64,000 nt of DNA from Paratrimastix pyriformis (Eukaryota > Preaxostyla > Paratrimastigidae), in NCBI GenBank assembly GCA_027972325.1, contig JAPMOS010000004.1, positions 1-64,000 of the forward strand, in the 5' to 3' direction. A model generated the notes under the pieces. That model had not been told where the DNA came from and made no database searches. It saw only the letters and a list, made by a program, of their open reading frames with translations. How positions within the stretch are numbered: the stretch's first letter is position 1; every line of letters begins with the position of its first letter. This document shows positions 36,060 to 47,549 of the stretch, piece by piece. The position numbers were made by a program, and so were the translations under genes.

Positions 36060-36515
36060 GGGCCGCTCCCACCGGGATCCCACCCTTCCATCCCCTCCGT
36101 CCCCCATCCCCTCCACCACCTGTTTTTATAAGGCCGCCGCTTGGCATTTCTTCCTCCCGTGCTGGGTGTACATTCGATGCGAACAGCAGCCGTCCCGACC
36201 CAACCCCCGGCCCCCCCCCCCCGTCCCTTCCCAGCCAGGGCCCCCCGAAGTGCCGCCCGCATATGTTTGGGTGGTGGGCGCCCAAAGGGGCACACGGCAC
36301 AAACGCCTTAATACATGGAGACCGGCTACGGCCAGAGAGCCCCACGCCCCCGGGGCACAAGCGTGCTGTCCGGCCGCGGGTGGGTGCCAGTGGGCGGGCT
36401 GGTCGGCAGCCAGAGGCACACCCCATTCCACCCCCCGCCCGCCCCCCTCCCATCGCGCGGGGAGCCACCGGCTCGCCTGGCCACGGGTTGTCGGCGGGGC
36501 ACACCGGTCGGCCCT
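36060..36515. other. 456-base interval between convergent genes
   Basis: Lies between the stops of the dynein chain (+) and the HMG gene (-), so it should hold both 3' untranslated regions. A C run at 36210-36222 is present. No coding signal or clear polyadenylation signal seen. Confidence 0.5.
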
Positions 36516-37387
36516 TCACGAGTCCCCTTCCTCCTCGACGGCCTCCGGGGCCTCCTCCCCCTCCGGCGCGTCCTGCTGGTTGGCGGCAGCAGCAGCAGCG
36601 GCGGCGGCGGCGGCGGCCTGCTTGTCCTCGGCCTCCTTGGCGGCCTGCTTCTCGCGGCCCTTGCGCTCCTTGTACTCCCGCGACTCATTCTCGTAGCGGC
36701 GCTTGTTCTCCGAGGCCACGTCCAGGTAGTGCTGTGGTGGACAGGGTGGTGCGGAGACGGACCGTGGAGGTGAGATGGGGGTGGTGGGAGCAGGCCAGGG
36801 GCCAGACCTGCTTCTCCTCGGCGGGAAGGACCCTCCAGAGGGCGCCAATGAGCTTGCCCAGCTCCATGGTGTTCAGGTCGGGGTTCTCGTCCTTAAATTG
36901 TGCCCTGGGAGGATCTCGTCAGGATGGAACGGGACGGAGAGCCAGAAACGGACCTCTTCTCCTGGGAGAAAATCATGAACGAGGTCTGACATTGGGAGCG
37001 AACGACGTGTGAAACTCGGATGTCCTACACACACAGACCACCGGACGCTTTGGGGCAGAAGGATCTTTCTCAGGGACGCCCTTGTAGGCGGCCATCTCCT
37101 TCTTGTAGCGAATGGAGTCTGCCTCGGCACGCTCTTGGTATTGCTACAAGAAAAAAATGTCGGAAAAGGTCGTTTGTGGTCGTTTGCCATTTGGAGACGC
37201 TCAAACTCACCTTTTTCTCATCCTCCGGGAGGGCCTTCCATTGCTGAGCCAGGATCTTGCTAGACTGAGGGACCGATGTTGATTCTGCGGGCAAATCTTT
37301 CCTATGCTCCTCGCAGAAATAAAAATATGCCGATTTAACGTGCTTCGGCTTCCCGTCGTCGGGCTTTTCCTGCTTGGCCTTTGGCAT
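36516..37387 (-). CDS. HMGB-like protein with two HMG boxes
   Basis: A chromatin architectural protein that bends DNA. ATG 37387; exon 1 (37211-37387, 59 codons) has KPKHVKSAYFYFCEEHRK and QQWKALPEDEKK; exon 2 continues QYQERAEADSIRYKKEMAAY, completing box A. Box B is rebuilt across introns: DPSAPKRPVTSFMIFSQEKR, AQFKDENPDLNTMELGKLIG, LWRVLPAEEKQ, HYLDVASENKRRYENESREY. The tail has a basic KERKGREKQAAKEAED stretch, a 12-alanine run and a short acidic end with stop 36516-36518. Order and length fit a small eukaryotic HMGB, except that the alanine run separates box B from the acid tail. Confidence 0.9.
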
Positions 37388-37480
37388 TATGTGGGATGAT
37401 CCCTGTCCTCAGCGACTGATCGGTATTTGAATTTGAATGCGGTGAAAACAAAACGCCACCATCGTCTTCTGGTTCTGACA

Positions 37481-40191
37481 TCAAGGGCGATAAGCTTTCA
37501 CTCTCCACGGACGTTTAGCCTTTCCTCCCGGCGTGGCGTCATCTTCTTTGATCGTCGTTGTCGGCGCCGAGGGAGGCGCAGCGGCCGACGACGCTGGAGG
37601 GGGCGCTGGTGGGAGCGCATCATTGGACCTCAAGAAAAGCTCGATGGCATCGGTCAATGCCCCAAACTCGCTCCACATGACAGCACGGGCATTGGGGCTG
37701 TTGCGATCAGGCTGGGCGGGACTGTCCTCTTCCCGAGGCGCTCCCGCAGCTGGAGGGGATGAGGATGGCGCCTCTTCACGGGGGCGTTTGTAAGGTCTCC
37801 CATCATCGGCATCAACCTCACCACCGGGGTCTGGGGACGGCACCTCCCGCATGGGGGGAGGTACCGCCCCGGGGTCGCGTTGACTCACCGCTTGCTGCTG
37901 CTCCTCGTCGGGCTTGGGGGGCACCTCAAGGTGCAGCGTCAGGGCCCAGAGCCCTCCCGGCGGCAGCTGAGCCGCGTCTATTGTGCATGTGGCGACCGGA
38001 TGGAGCACATCCGTCTGGTAGGCGGCGGGTGTCCCCAGCGCGGTGGAGGCCTCGGGGACGGGGAGCGGTTGGCCACACGCTGGGCATACCGGGGGCACGG
38101 GGTCCGGCTGATGGGGGGCGGAATCTGCGGTCGACTGAAGGGGCGGAGCGGGTTCCATGGCGTCGTAGGGAGACCGGTGGAACCCGGGATGGGGCAGCCG
38201 GCCCGAATACACGACCACCTTGGATGCGAAGGGCGGCTCGTCCTCTGGGAGCGCGCAGCTCGAGGCAGCAACGGCCGCTAGCCGATCGGTGATGCCGGCA
38301 GGCGGGACGACGACTGCGCGCCGGTACCGATCAAGGGCGCCAACCAGGCGGTGCCAGAGACAGCCGCGAGTGGGCGCCCTAGCGAGGATGGGCGCATGAT
38401 GGGGGTCAGGAGGGTGCGCAAAGGAGGCGCGCGGGACGGACTGGACAGTCAGCGTCACGGAGGCGGGGCGGTGCCGAGCGAGGGAGTGCTTCTTCGCCTG
38501 CACGACGGAACGAGGGGGACCGTCAGCCGCCTTCCTCACGGCCACCCCCCAACGCAGCATCTCTCCCCATCCAGGCTCACCATCTCCTTCCCCGAGGAGA
38601 GGGACCGGAGAGCGGACCCGCGGATACCACGACCAGGCGACCACCCAGCGCGAGGTGACGCCTTGCTGCAGCTCGTAGTACTGGATGGTGGGCACCTTTC
38701 CCGTCCCGGCGATGTGCGGCGAGATGGACGCAACGACCCCGGGTGGTGAAGAACGACCGGTCAGTGGGAGAGCTTGGCGGCGGGGAGGCCGGGGCGGGTC
38801 CGTCATGGGGGGCAGACCGAAACGAGGTGGAGGTAGTGGTCGATGAGGCGCAGGTCCCTCTTGCGGCCCACCAGCGAGGTGCACCACCGGATCCGGGTGC
38901 GCATGGCGAGACTGTCGGCGATCAGTGAGCGGACCAGGGCCACCTCCCCGCCGGCCATGGCCAGCTCGCCATCGGTGGCCACGCAGGGCTGCCAACCGGG
39001 AGCCGTCAAGGTGAGGGGCGAGGCGAGGGAGGAGAGGGAGGGACCGACCCTTCGCGGATGCTCGGCCTTCTCGGCCACCTCCTCGAAGAAGGGCGGGTTG
39101 CACATGCAGAAGTCGAAGCGCTCCTGGGGGCCGATGACCCCCTGCAGGAGGCTCGCCACCGGCCCGCTCTCCTCCTCGAGAGCCCCAGGGGGCTCGGTGG
39201 AAGGTGGGCAAGGGATTTCGAAGCTGGGCACATCGCAGCCCTTTTGGGGGGTGCTTGCCACATCGCGGCCGACCTGAGGATCGTCGACCCCAGCGGGAGA
39301 AGGAGGCGGAGGTGGCGGTAGTTGCAGCGGGGTGGCGGTCGATGTCTGGGCCATCCCTGGTGACGAGCTTGCCTCCGGGGACGCCGAGGGACCAGAGGGA
39401 CCAGGGTTTTGGACGAGAGGCGTGGCCAGGCGCACCTCAATCCGGTCGCCGAACCGATTCAGGGCGACATTGTGCCGGGCGTAGTGAACCGAGGTTGGGT
39501 CGATCTCTGCGGGGTGACGGGATGTGGAGAGTGGCGAGGTGCAGCTGCTCTGCTGTGTCGGCGGACGGCAGACCCGTCGCCACAAAGGACCAGTTGTAGA
39601 GGCGGCAGCCCAGAAGCGGGTAGATGGCCGATCCGCCCGTTCCACTGGGGCAACAATGAGACTGCGGCGGAAGGAGTGGATGGGTTCGGAACAGACATGT
39701 CGAGACCGCGGGTCGCACCTGCTGTGTGAATTCCCGCCAGACTTTGCGGCGATCCGGCGCCAACCCCGAGCGGAGTCTCGAGCAAAGCGGCGATCGTACG
39801 AATGTAATTCAGTCTCCCGGTGACCTAGACGATGCAAACAACGAATTTGTAGAGAAGGTAGCACACACAGCCCAGGCGGACCATGGGGCATAACTTTTCT
39901 GCAGAAAGATCGACGAGAATGGAAAAGGAGGAATGGAGGAGGACCCGGGTGAGCTCCCTGGAAGGTGCTCGATGGACCCAGTGGCAGAAAATACACAGAC
40001 AGTGACGCTTTGGGGTCCTTCCAATCCATTGAATACGTCCCGTGCCGAGTTTGATACACACTACAACAGGTATTATTATCTCTGGCAGCTGTCGGGGGAA
40101 AACCCGACTATTTTCGGAGGGTTGGGTAGCGTTGAGCAAGGTCGCCAAAATCTGGCGGCTGACGGGAATCTCGGACGGGGAGTATGCGCAT
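37481..40191 (-). CDS. METTL16: METTL16-type RNA N6-adenosine methyltransferase
   Basis: METTL16 methylates U6 snRNA and structured RNA hairpins using S-adenosylmethionine. ATG 40191 opens MRILPVRDSRQPPDFGDLAQ, matching the family's N-terminal RNA-binding start, then across introns YSMDWKDPKA, SRELTRVLLHSSFSILVDLS, EKLCP and LNYIRTIAALLE. The Rossmann core includes GTGGSAIYPLLGCRLYNWSF, HYARHNVALNRFGDRIEVRL, the catalytic motif FDFCMCNPPFFEE and GGEVALVRSLIADS. ELQQGVTSRWVVAWSW is the family-specific C-terminal core string. An insert of ~85 Pro/Ser-rich residues separates IEVRLATP from the NPPF motif. A ~280-residue Pro/acidic tail with a basic KRPRE patch, ending KAKRPWRVKAYRP at 37481, replaces the vertebrate conserved region. 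Confidence 0.88.
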
Positions 40192-40522
40192 TCAAACCGG
40201 ATAGACAACTATAACCTTTGGGGGGACAGCGGCTCTATCGTGTTTCTTTGCCCGAAGAAAAAAGAAAGGCCAACCACGAGGACGAATTCACAATGATGGA
40301 GTGCGCAGAAGGGAGGGCTCACGACCCAGGGAGGTATTGGGGGAAAAAACAGAGAATGAATGACTGCATAAAAACGCGCACGCATATGAACGCACAGAAC
40401 AACACAAAACACGGGTAGGTACAACAACAAGTGCCCTGAATCCGAGCAAGGGAATAGAAGGGGGAGGGAGGGAGAGATAGAAGGGAGGGAGGGGATTTGA
40501 CGACGGGGCTGCCATCGGGGGC
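40192..40522. other. 331-base interval upstream of METTL16
   Basis: Between the METTL16 start (40191) and the PP2C stop (40523), both minus strand. It is AT-richer than the genes and probably holds the phosphatase 3' end and the METTL16 promoter. A purine-rich GGGAGGGAGG tract lies at 40458-40494. Confidence 0.5.
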
Positions 40523-41090
40523 TCAGACGAGCCGCACCACGATGACCGAGATGTTGTCCGTGCTGTTCAGGGCCAGGGCTGCGCTGCGCAGCCGGGAAGC
40601 CACCTCGAAGGCGCTGCCGCAGAGACCCGCCTCGGCCTCGTCCGCTGGGGCCGCAGCCTGCTTGTCGCAGTCGCCCTGGGGACCGCCCGCCATCCAACCG
40701 CAGGCCAGGGCCGCGGCCTGGTCGTCGGTGATGACGTCCCAGAGGCCGTCGCAGGCCAGGACCAGCCCCACGTCCCGCTCCTCGAGGCGCTCCTCCACCG
40801 TGCCGGCCGCCTCGCCGGGGCGGCTCCGCCGGGGCCGGGCGGGCCGGGTCCGCTCCTCGACCACGCGCCAGTGGGGGTTCCACGGGCACACGTGGATGTC
40901 GGGCGAGGCCGAGAGGCCCCATCCCAGGGGGAAGTCCCCCAGGGAGCGGGCCACGGCCAGGACCCCGTTCAGGCGGCCGTCGGCCGAGAGGAACCCGCCG
41001 GCCCGCTTGATCCGGTCCACCTGCAAACAACACCCCCCCGAGAAAAACACAATGAGCCGCGGCGGCGGCGGCGGCGGTGGGTGGGTGGGT

Positions 41091-41131
<41 letters not shown>

Positions 41132-44100
41132 ACCGCGTGTCAGGGGCTGGGGGGCGGACCTCGGAGGGCTCGGTGCCCTTGTGGTCGACCGTCAGCCTGA
41201 CCCCGACCGCCTCGCGGACGCAGCTGCGCAGGGGCACGTCGACCGGGTGGGGGGCCTTGGGGGCCGGCTGGGTGGCGTCGGAGCCCAGGTGGGCCACCTC
41301 CCACTCGTCGCTCTCGGACTCGTCGCCCCCGCTGGCCGCCTCCATCTCGTCGGGCTCGCTGGGACTGGGGCTGGTGCTGGGTGGCGGTGGTGGCGGGGGA
41401 AGAGGGGTCGTCGTCGCCAGCGGGGCGCCTTGCTGCTGGGCCTGGGGAACCTCGCTCGAGGCGGCGGGGCTGTGGGCGTCTCCCGAGACCCGGGCGAAGG
41501 GGGCGGCCTGATCGGCGGCCGGGGGACTCACCGGGGTCGAGGCCGCCGGGGGAGGGAGAACGCACTTGGCGGCGGCGGCGTCATCCCGGTCGCGCCGCCG
41601 GCGGGCGGGGTGGCGGCGGTGGCCGCTGGGGGCGACCAGGGTCACCTCGGTCACGGGGGCCGCGGGATCGGCCCCGGCGGGCCGGCGGGTGACGGTGCGG
41701 CGGTGCTGGCGGACCAACACGGCCCGGCAGTCGCCCAGGTTGGTGATGAAGAGCCGCCCGGGGCTGACCAGGCAGCAGAGGGCCGTGGTGCCGTCGGAGA
41801 TGTTGTTCAGGCGGAGCGTGTCGGTCAGCTTGGCGAAGGTGTTCCGGAGCACCATGCAGGTGGCGTGCTGGGCCGCGTCCAGCTGGGGCGCGGCGGGGTG
41901 GTGCGGCCGGGCCGAGGGGGCGCTGGGGCTGTTGGCGGTGGCGGTGGCGGTGGCGGTGGCGGTGGCGGTGGCGGGGGTGTTCGCTGCGGCGGCTGTGGGG
42001 GTGGCGGGGGCGGCCTCTTGGGTCGGGTCGGGGCCGGCGGTGGGGCTGCCGACGCTGGTGGTGGCGGCGGCGGCAGGGGTTGGGGATGGGGTCGTGGTGG
42101 CCGCCCCGGCCTGCATGGGGGTGCTGGTGGCCACGGCGATGGCCCCGCGGATCTGGGGGTCGACCGCCACGGGTGGGGGCGGGGGCGGGGGCGTGGCCAT
42201 CGTGGCCGAGACGGGCGGCGACAGCGGCGCCGGGGTGCCCGGCGAGCGGGCGGGGGCCTCGCGGGGCGGGGTCATGGTCTCGTGGGGGCCCGCGGGGGTC
42301 GCCCCGAGGGGAGTCACCTCGGCCAGCCCGCAGAAGGGCGACGGGCTGTTGAAGCGGGTGATCTCCTGCACGGTGGCCGGCCCGGCCGCGCCCGCGGTGG
42401 CCCGCTGGGTGGCGTAGTTGAGGGCACACTCGTAGAAGAGGGTCGTCAGGTGCTGGGCGCAGAACTCGGCCGCCGAGGGGCCCCCGTGGCCGTCGAAGAC
42501 CGCGTAGATGCCGCACGGGGCCAACCCAGCCGGCGCTCGGTGGGGCGAGGCCAGCGGGCCCGCGGCCGCGGCCGGGGTGGCAGAGTCGGTGGTGGGGCTG
42601 GTGGTGGTGGGGCTGGTGGGCGACTCGGCCGAGGGCGCCGGGGTGGCCGGGCTGGCGACCACGGCCAGGGGCGGGACGGCCTTCTTCTCGGGCAGGACAA
42701 TGACCTCGTCCAGCTCCTCCTCTTCGGCCGCCGGGGCCTCGGTAGACGAGGGCGGGCCGGCGGCGGGCGCTTCTTCTTCGCCCGCCGGGGCGGCGGCGGC
42801 GGCCTTGGCCAGGGCCCGCTGCCTCCAGGCGGGGGGCCCCATGGCGCTGTCCTCGGCGGCGGGCTTGGGGGAGGCCGACGAGACAGGCGACGGGGCGACC
42901 AGCCCCACGGCCGCCGGGGAGGCGACAGCCTCGGGGGCGGCGGCGGCGGCCTGTGGTCCCTCCGCCCCACCGGCGGCGGGTGAGGGGGCGGCACCGGCGG
43001 AGCCCTCGGGGGCGCCGGGGGCATCGTCCTCGTCCTTGGCGGGCGGGGTGGGCGTGGCGTTGGGGAAGCGCTCCTTGAAGTTGAACCGGGCCGCCACGTC
43101 CAGCGTCCGCCCCCGGAACTGCCCCACAGCAGCAGCACAGCAGCAACAGCAACAGCAGCGAGACGAACACCGAGGATGCCCGATTGGATCCATGAGGCGA
43201 GCCGCCGAGGACGGGGGGGGGAGCGGGTGCTGGGGTGGGGCAGGCGATGGCGGACCTGGCGGCGGCCGATGGTCATGGTCTGGAGCGGCTTTCGGGAGGC
43301 CGGGGGCAGCCCTGGCCGAGCGGCACCGCCGGCAGCCGGGGCCGGAGTCGCTTCCTCATCAGCGGGGGCACTCGGGCCATCGGCTGCCTTGGCCGGGGCA
43401 CCGGCGGCAGCAGGGGCGGCAGCAGGGGCGGTGGCAGGGGCGGGGGCGGATTCCAGGGCGCCGGGGGCCTCGAGGGAGGCGGGCAGGGGGGGCCGGTTGG
43501 GGCGGGGCAGGGTCTTGGGCAGCTTGGGGTCGGGCCCGACGGCGGCCAGGGTGGAGACCTCCGTGCCGGGCGTGTAGGGGGGCGGCGAGGGCCACTGGGC
43601 CTGCTGCAGGGCCACGCAGGCCGGGCAGCGGCAGGCGAAGAGGTGCAGCCAGGGCAGCAGGTGCTGCTCGACCAGCGACGGCTGCTGGATGGCGGCCCCG
43701 ATGAGGGCGCACACGTCGAAGGTGGGCAGCAGCCCGGAGGCCTCGCCGAAGGCCGATGAGGCCGGCCCCAGGAAGGGGCACAGCACCACGCTGTCCTCCA
43801 TCGAGGGCCGCTTGCCGATGGTCTCCGAGTAGCCCACCATCATGCTGAGCCCCGTGGCCAGGGCCAGCGGGCCGGCCGGGGGCGGGTCCTTGTCGCCCGG
43901 CAGCAGGAGGGGAGCCCCGGCCCGCTGGGGCAGGGCGTACCAGGGCGGGTACTTCTGCACGGCCCGGCAGTGGGCCAGCAGGGTGCTGTACCAGGGGTGC
44001 AAACCCGTGTACCGGACGAAGGGCTCCGTCAGGGTGGGCAGGGTGGCGGCCGTCAGGTGGCGCAGCTGTGGGGGAGCCGCAGGTCGAGAGACGGCGGAGA

Positions 44101-47100
44101 GGAGCCGAGAATGAGCCCCGGCCACCGAGCCGCCTGGCGGGAAGGCCACAAGGAAGCCCACCCGGGTGTGCGCGCGCATAGCAGGTGATGGGGGGGGCAG
44201 GGCAGCAGACCCCGGGCAGGGGCTCGCGGGGCAGGAAGGACGGCATCGGGCTGGCGGGCCGGACGAAGTGGCGCATGATGGCCCGCGAGAGCTCCGACAG
44301 GTTGTGGATCGGGTTGAAGGACAGGTCGCAGAACCTGCCGCCCCACAAAGAAGCCGCACCGCGGAGGTCAGCCGGGCCCCGTGTTGTGGCGAGGGGCCGA
44401 CCCGGGGGACGCGGGCATAACGGAGGCATAACGGAGGCATAACGGAGGCATAACGGAGGCATAACGGAGGCATAACGGAGGCATAACGGAGGCATAACGG
44501 AGGCATAACGGAGGCATAACGGAGGCATAACGGAGGCATAACGGAGGCATAACGGAGGCATAACGGAGGCATAACGGAGGCATAACGGAGGCATAACGGA
44601 GGCAGAGCGGGAGCGGGGGCGGGGGGCGGACTTGATATCGCGGAGGGACTCGACGAAGGAGGACGCGGAGACCTCGGGGATGAGGTTGTACGAGGCGTCG
44701 AGGGCGGTCAGGTGGGAGAGCACGTAGATCGAGGGCGGCAGGGCGCGGAGGCCCGTGTGGGCGACGCTGAGCACGCTGAGGTCGTCCAGCTGCACGAAGA
44801 AGTCCGCCGGGCAGGGGCCCAGCGGGTTCCCCTCGAGGCTCAGTTTCTGCGGGGCGGCGGCGGCGGGGTGGGGAAGGGTGGGGGTGCGGCATGATGAATG
44901 ATGGGGAGGGAATGCCCGGGGTCGGGTGGATGAGGGTGTGGTGGGGGTGGCGGACCTGGAGGGTGCTCATCCGGGCGAGGACGGGGGGCCACGCGGCGAG
45001 CCGGTTGCCGTCGAGGGAGAGCTGGACCAGCTTCAGGTGGCGCATCCACTCGGGCAGGCCCGTCAGCCGGTTGTGCGACAGGTGCAGCTGCAGCAGCCTG
45101 GTCCCCCGGAAGATACGGCCGTGCGCGACCCAGTGAAAAGGTGGTGAGGAGGAGAAGGCGAGGGGGGCTTGCTGGCCGGCATGGCGGGGGCATGGCAGGG
45201 GCAGGGGCAGGGGCAGGGGCAGGGGCAGGGGCAGGGGCAGGGGCAGGGGCAGGGGCAGGGGCAGGGGCAGGGGCAGGGGCGGGGGCAGGGGCGGGGGCGG
45301 ACCGGGGGAGGCTGGCCAGCCAGGGGGGCAGCTCGGACACCTGGTTCTCGCAGATGGACAGCGACTCCAGGCAGGCGCACTCCGACAGCACGTACGGGAT
45401 GGCCTTGAAGGCGTTCATCGAGAGGTTGACGTCCGCCAGCCGGGGCAGCTGAGTGGTGGGCGAGGCGGCGGTATGGACGACACAAGGGGGGTGATGAGGG
45501 GACAGGACAGCAGGAAAAAAGGAAGGTTGGAGCTCAGCGGGTGCCCGCATTCGGAGTAGTCCGAATTGAGTTTCTCCAGAGCCCCTTGCGGGGGCCCTCG
45601 GAGCCTTGTGCATTTAACTCAGATCCACGTGTGCTCGTCTCCGGGCATGTCTCAACCCCCCGAGGGGGGTGCCATTTCAGGTACCCGGAACTCCGCTTTC
45701 GCAGAGGAGGCAGCAAACCTCAACGACCTCAGACCTTCCCTGACCGCAGATTTGGCATGCATCGCTGCAGCCAGTACGTTTCGGCCAAGGCACAAGCTCG
45801 AACACGAGCAAGGCCCGAAGAGTTCCCACCAACCGCCAGCAAACCATGCGCGGTGCCCCTTATAAGGGGGATCTGGAGGTACTTCCGAACAATTATGGGA
45901 CAGCACCAAAAAAAATCTTCAAAGCCACACCCGCCACCCCGACGACGGACCTTGCCGAAGTTGGTGGGCAGGCGGCGGAGGTGGTTGCCGCCCAGGCGGA
46001 TGCCGTGGAGGGAGGTCAGGTTCTCCCAGGGCCCCGTCAGGTCGCTGAGGCCGCACGACTCGAGCCACACCTCGGCCAACTCGCCCAGCCCGAAGAACTC
46101 TGCCGCCGCCAGCCCCCCGGCGGGGGAGAGGGAGGGAGAGAGAGTCATGAGGACATCTGCCATCACCGACACTCCCCATCCCCCCCAGCCCCCACCATCC
46201 CCCAGGGCCCCCCTCCCCACCGGCAGGGGGCGGACCCTGGCCGAGGCTGCCCAGCGGGTTCTGGTCGAGCCGGAAGAGGGTCAGCCGCTTGCAGGTGGCC
46301 AGGCCCTGGGGCAGCTGGGCCAGCCGGTTGCCGTGAAGGTCCATCTCGACCACGTTGGTCATGCCCGTCAGGTTGAGCTGGGCCAGCTGGTTGCCCCCCA
46401 GGGCCACCACCCGCAGCTGCCCCAGGGCCTGCCACGAGGGGAAGGCGACCGCCGTGAGGCGGTTCTCGGCCAGATGCAGTTCGGTCAGCGTCTGCAGCTC
46501 GAGCAGCGACTCGGGCAGCACCTCCAGCTGGTTGTGCTGCAGGCAGAGCACCCGCAGCGAGGCTGCACGGCGGGGGGGGGGGGGGGACAGACGAGGTGAG
46601 CATGACCGGGGAACCCTCGGGGGGGGGGGGGGGGGGCAAGCCTACGGACGGAGGCACCCATGGAAGATGTCCGCGGGCAGCTGCACCAGCCGGTTGCAGC
46701 GCAGGTCGAGCCGCTCCAGGGCGGGCATGTCCGCGAAGAAGCGGGGCGGGATGGTGGACAGGTTGTTGTACGACAGGTCCAGCAGGGTCAGCGAGGGGAA
46801 GGGCAGGTGGTTCGCCGAGAGGGCCGTCAGGAAGTTGTTCCCCAGGTAGAGGAACTTGAGCGCTTGGAAGGAGGGCAGGGGGGGAAGGTAGGTCAGGCTG
46901 TCCGGAGGGGGGGGGGGGGGGGAAGGGGAAGAGAGAGAACAGGGGTGACGCCCGACATAAGAAAAATATTCATCATGACAAACAAACCGATTCGCGCGCA
47001 TATCCAGAGTCCGGAGCGTGGTGCGGATCGCGAAGGGAAAATCGGGGAATTCCGAGAAGCGATTTTGACTGAGATTCAGATCGCTCAGACAAGTCCACCT

Positions 47101-47421
47101 TTGAAGGTCGAACGTGGGGAAAGTGCGCAGCTGATTGCCGCGAAAATCCAAAGTGTCCAGAACAGTCAACTCAAATAGCTCGTGGGGCCACTCAGAGAAG
47201 AGGTTCCACGCGAGGCTGAGTCGCTTCAACTCGGCCGCGAGCAACCCTAGTTCCGCGGGAAGATCTTTGAAACGGTTCTGGGCGAGAACGAGCGATTTGA
47301 CAGGACGGAAACGAGAGAGCTTGAGATCAGGAGGGAAGGAAGTGAGAGCACGTCCTGCAAGGGTCAGAGAATCTCCGATGCCTCTAGGACCGCCGCTTGC
47401 ACCGCCCCATTGATTTCCCAT
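40523..47421 (-). CDS. Leucine-rich-repeat PP2C serine/threonine phosphatase
   Basis: ATG 47421 (MGNQWGGASGGPRGIGD). The N-terminal ~700 residues hold some 20 leucine-rich repeats (SLVLAQNRFKDLPAELGLL, LTLLDLSYNNLSTIPPRFF, LCLQHNQLEVLPESLLEL, LTELHLAENRLTAVAF, VNLSMNAFKAIPYVLSE, LDASYNLIPEVSASSF). The PP2C domain follows with ETIGKRPSMEDSVV, YAVFDGHGGPSAAEFC, LFITNLGDCRAVLVRQ, LNGVLAVARSLGDFPL, LVLACDGLWDVITDD and NSTDNISVIVVRLV at stop 40523-40525. All metal-binding acidic motifs are present, so activity is expected. The LRR-PP2C order resembles PHLPP and fungal adenylate cyclase, but no PH, Ras-association or cyclase domain is seen. Low-complexity inserts of several hundred Ala/Pro/Thr residues split the PP2C fold, notably before DGHGG and after GDCRAVL. 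Confidence 0.85.
41091..41127. repeat. 37-base uninterrupted G run (C on the coding strand)
   Basis: The longest homopolymer in the window. It is intronic in the PP2C gene, between the ADGRLNGVLAVARS exon and its upstream neighbour. Confidence 0.95.
44409..44604. repeat. 10-base GCATAACGGA tandem repeat, ~19 copies
   Basis: Near-perfect direct copies in an intron between two LRR/linker exons of the PP2C gene. It is unusual here in containing A and T in every unit. Confidence 0.9.
45186..45292. repeat. GGCAGG six-base tandem repeat
   Basis: About 17 copies between LRR exons of the PP2C gene (between SELPPWLASL and LLQLHLSHNRL). Confidence 0.9.
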
Positions 47422-47549
47422 TTGGGTGCTCGCGTTGGCGCGAGTTTGCAGAACGAAACTGAAAGTGGGGAAAGACCCGCGGTCTACTTTCCTAAATCCG
47501 TCAAGCCGTTTCTTTTTTTTTTGTTGGCCCTCCCGTTGGCTCCCATTCG
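47422..47549. promoter_or_regulatory. 128-base gap between divergent PP2C and membrane protein genes
   Basis: The start codons at 47421 (-) and 47550 (+) face apart. The gap includes a T-rich stretch (47511-47522) and is AT-richer than the flanks. Confidence 0.5.
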
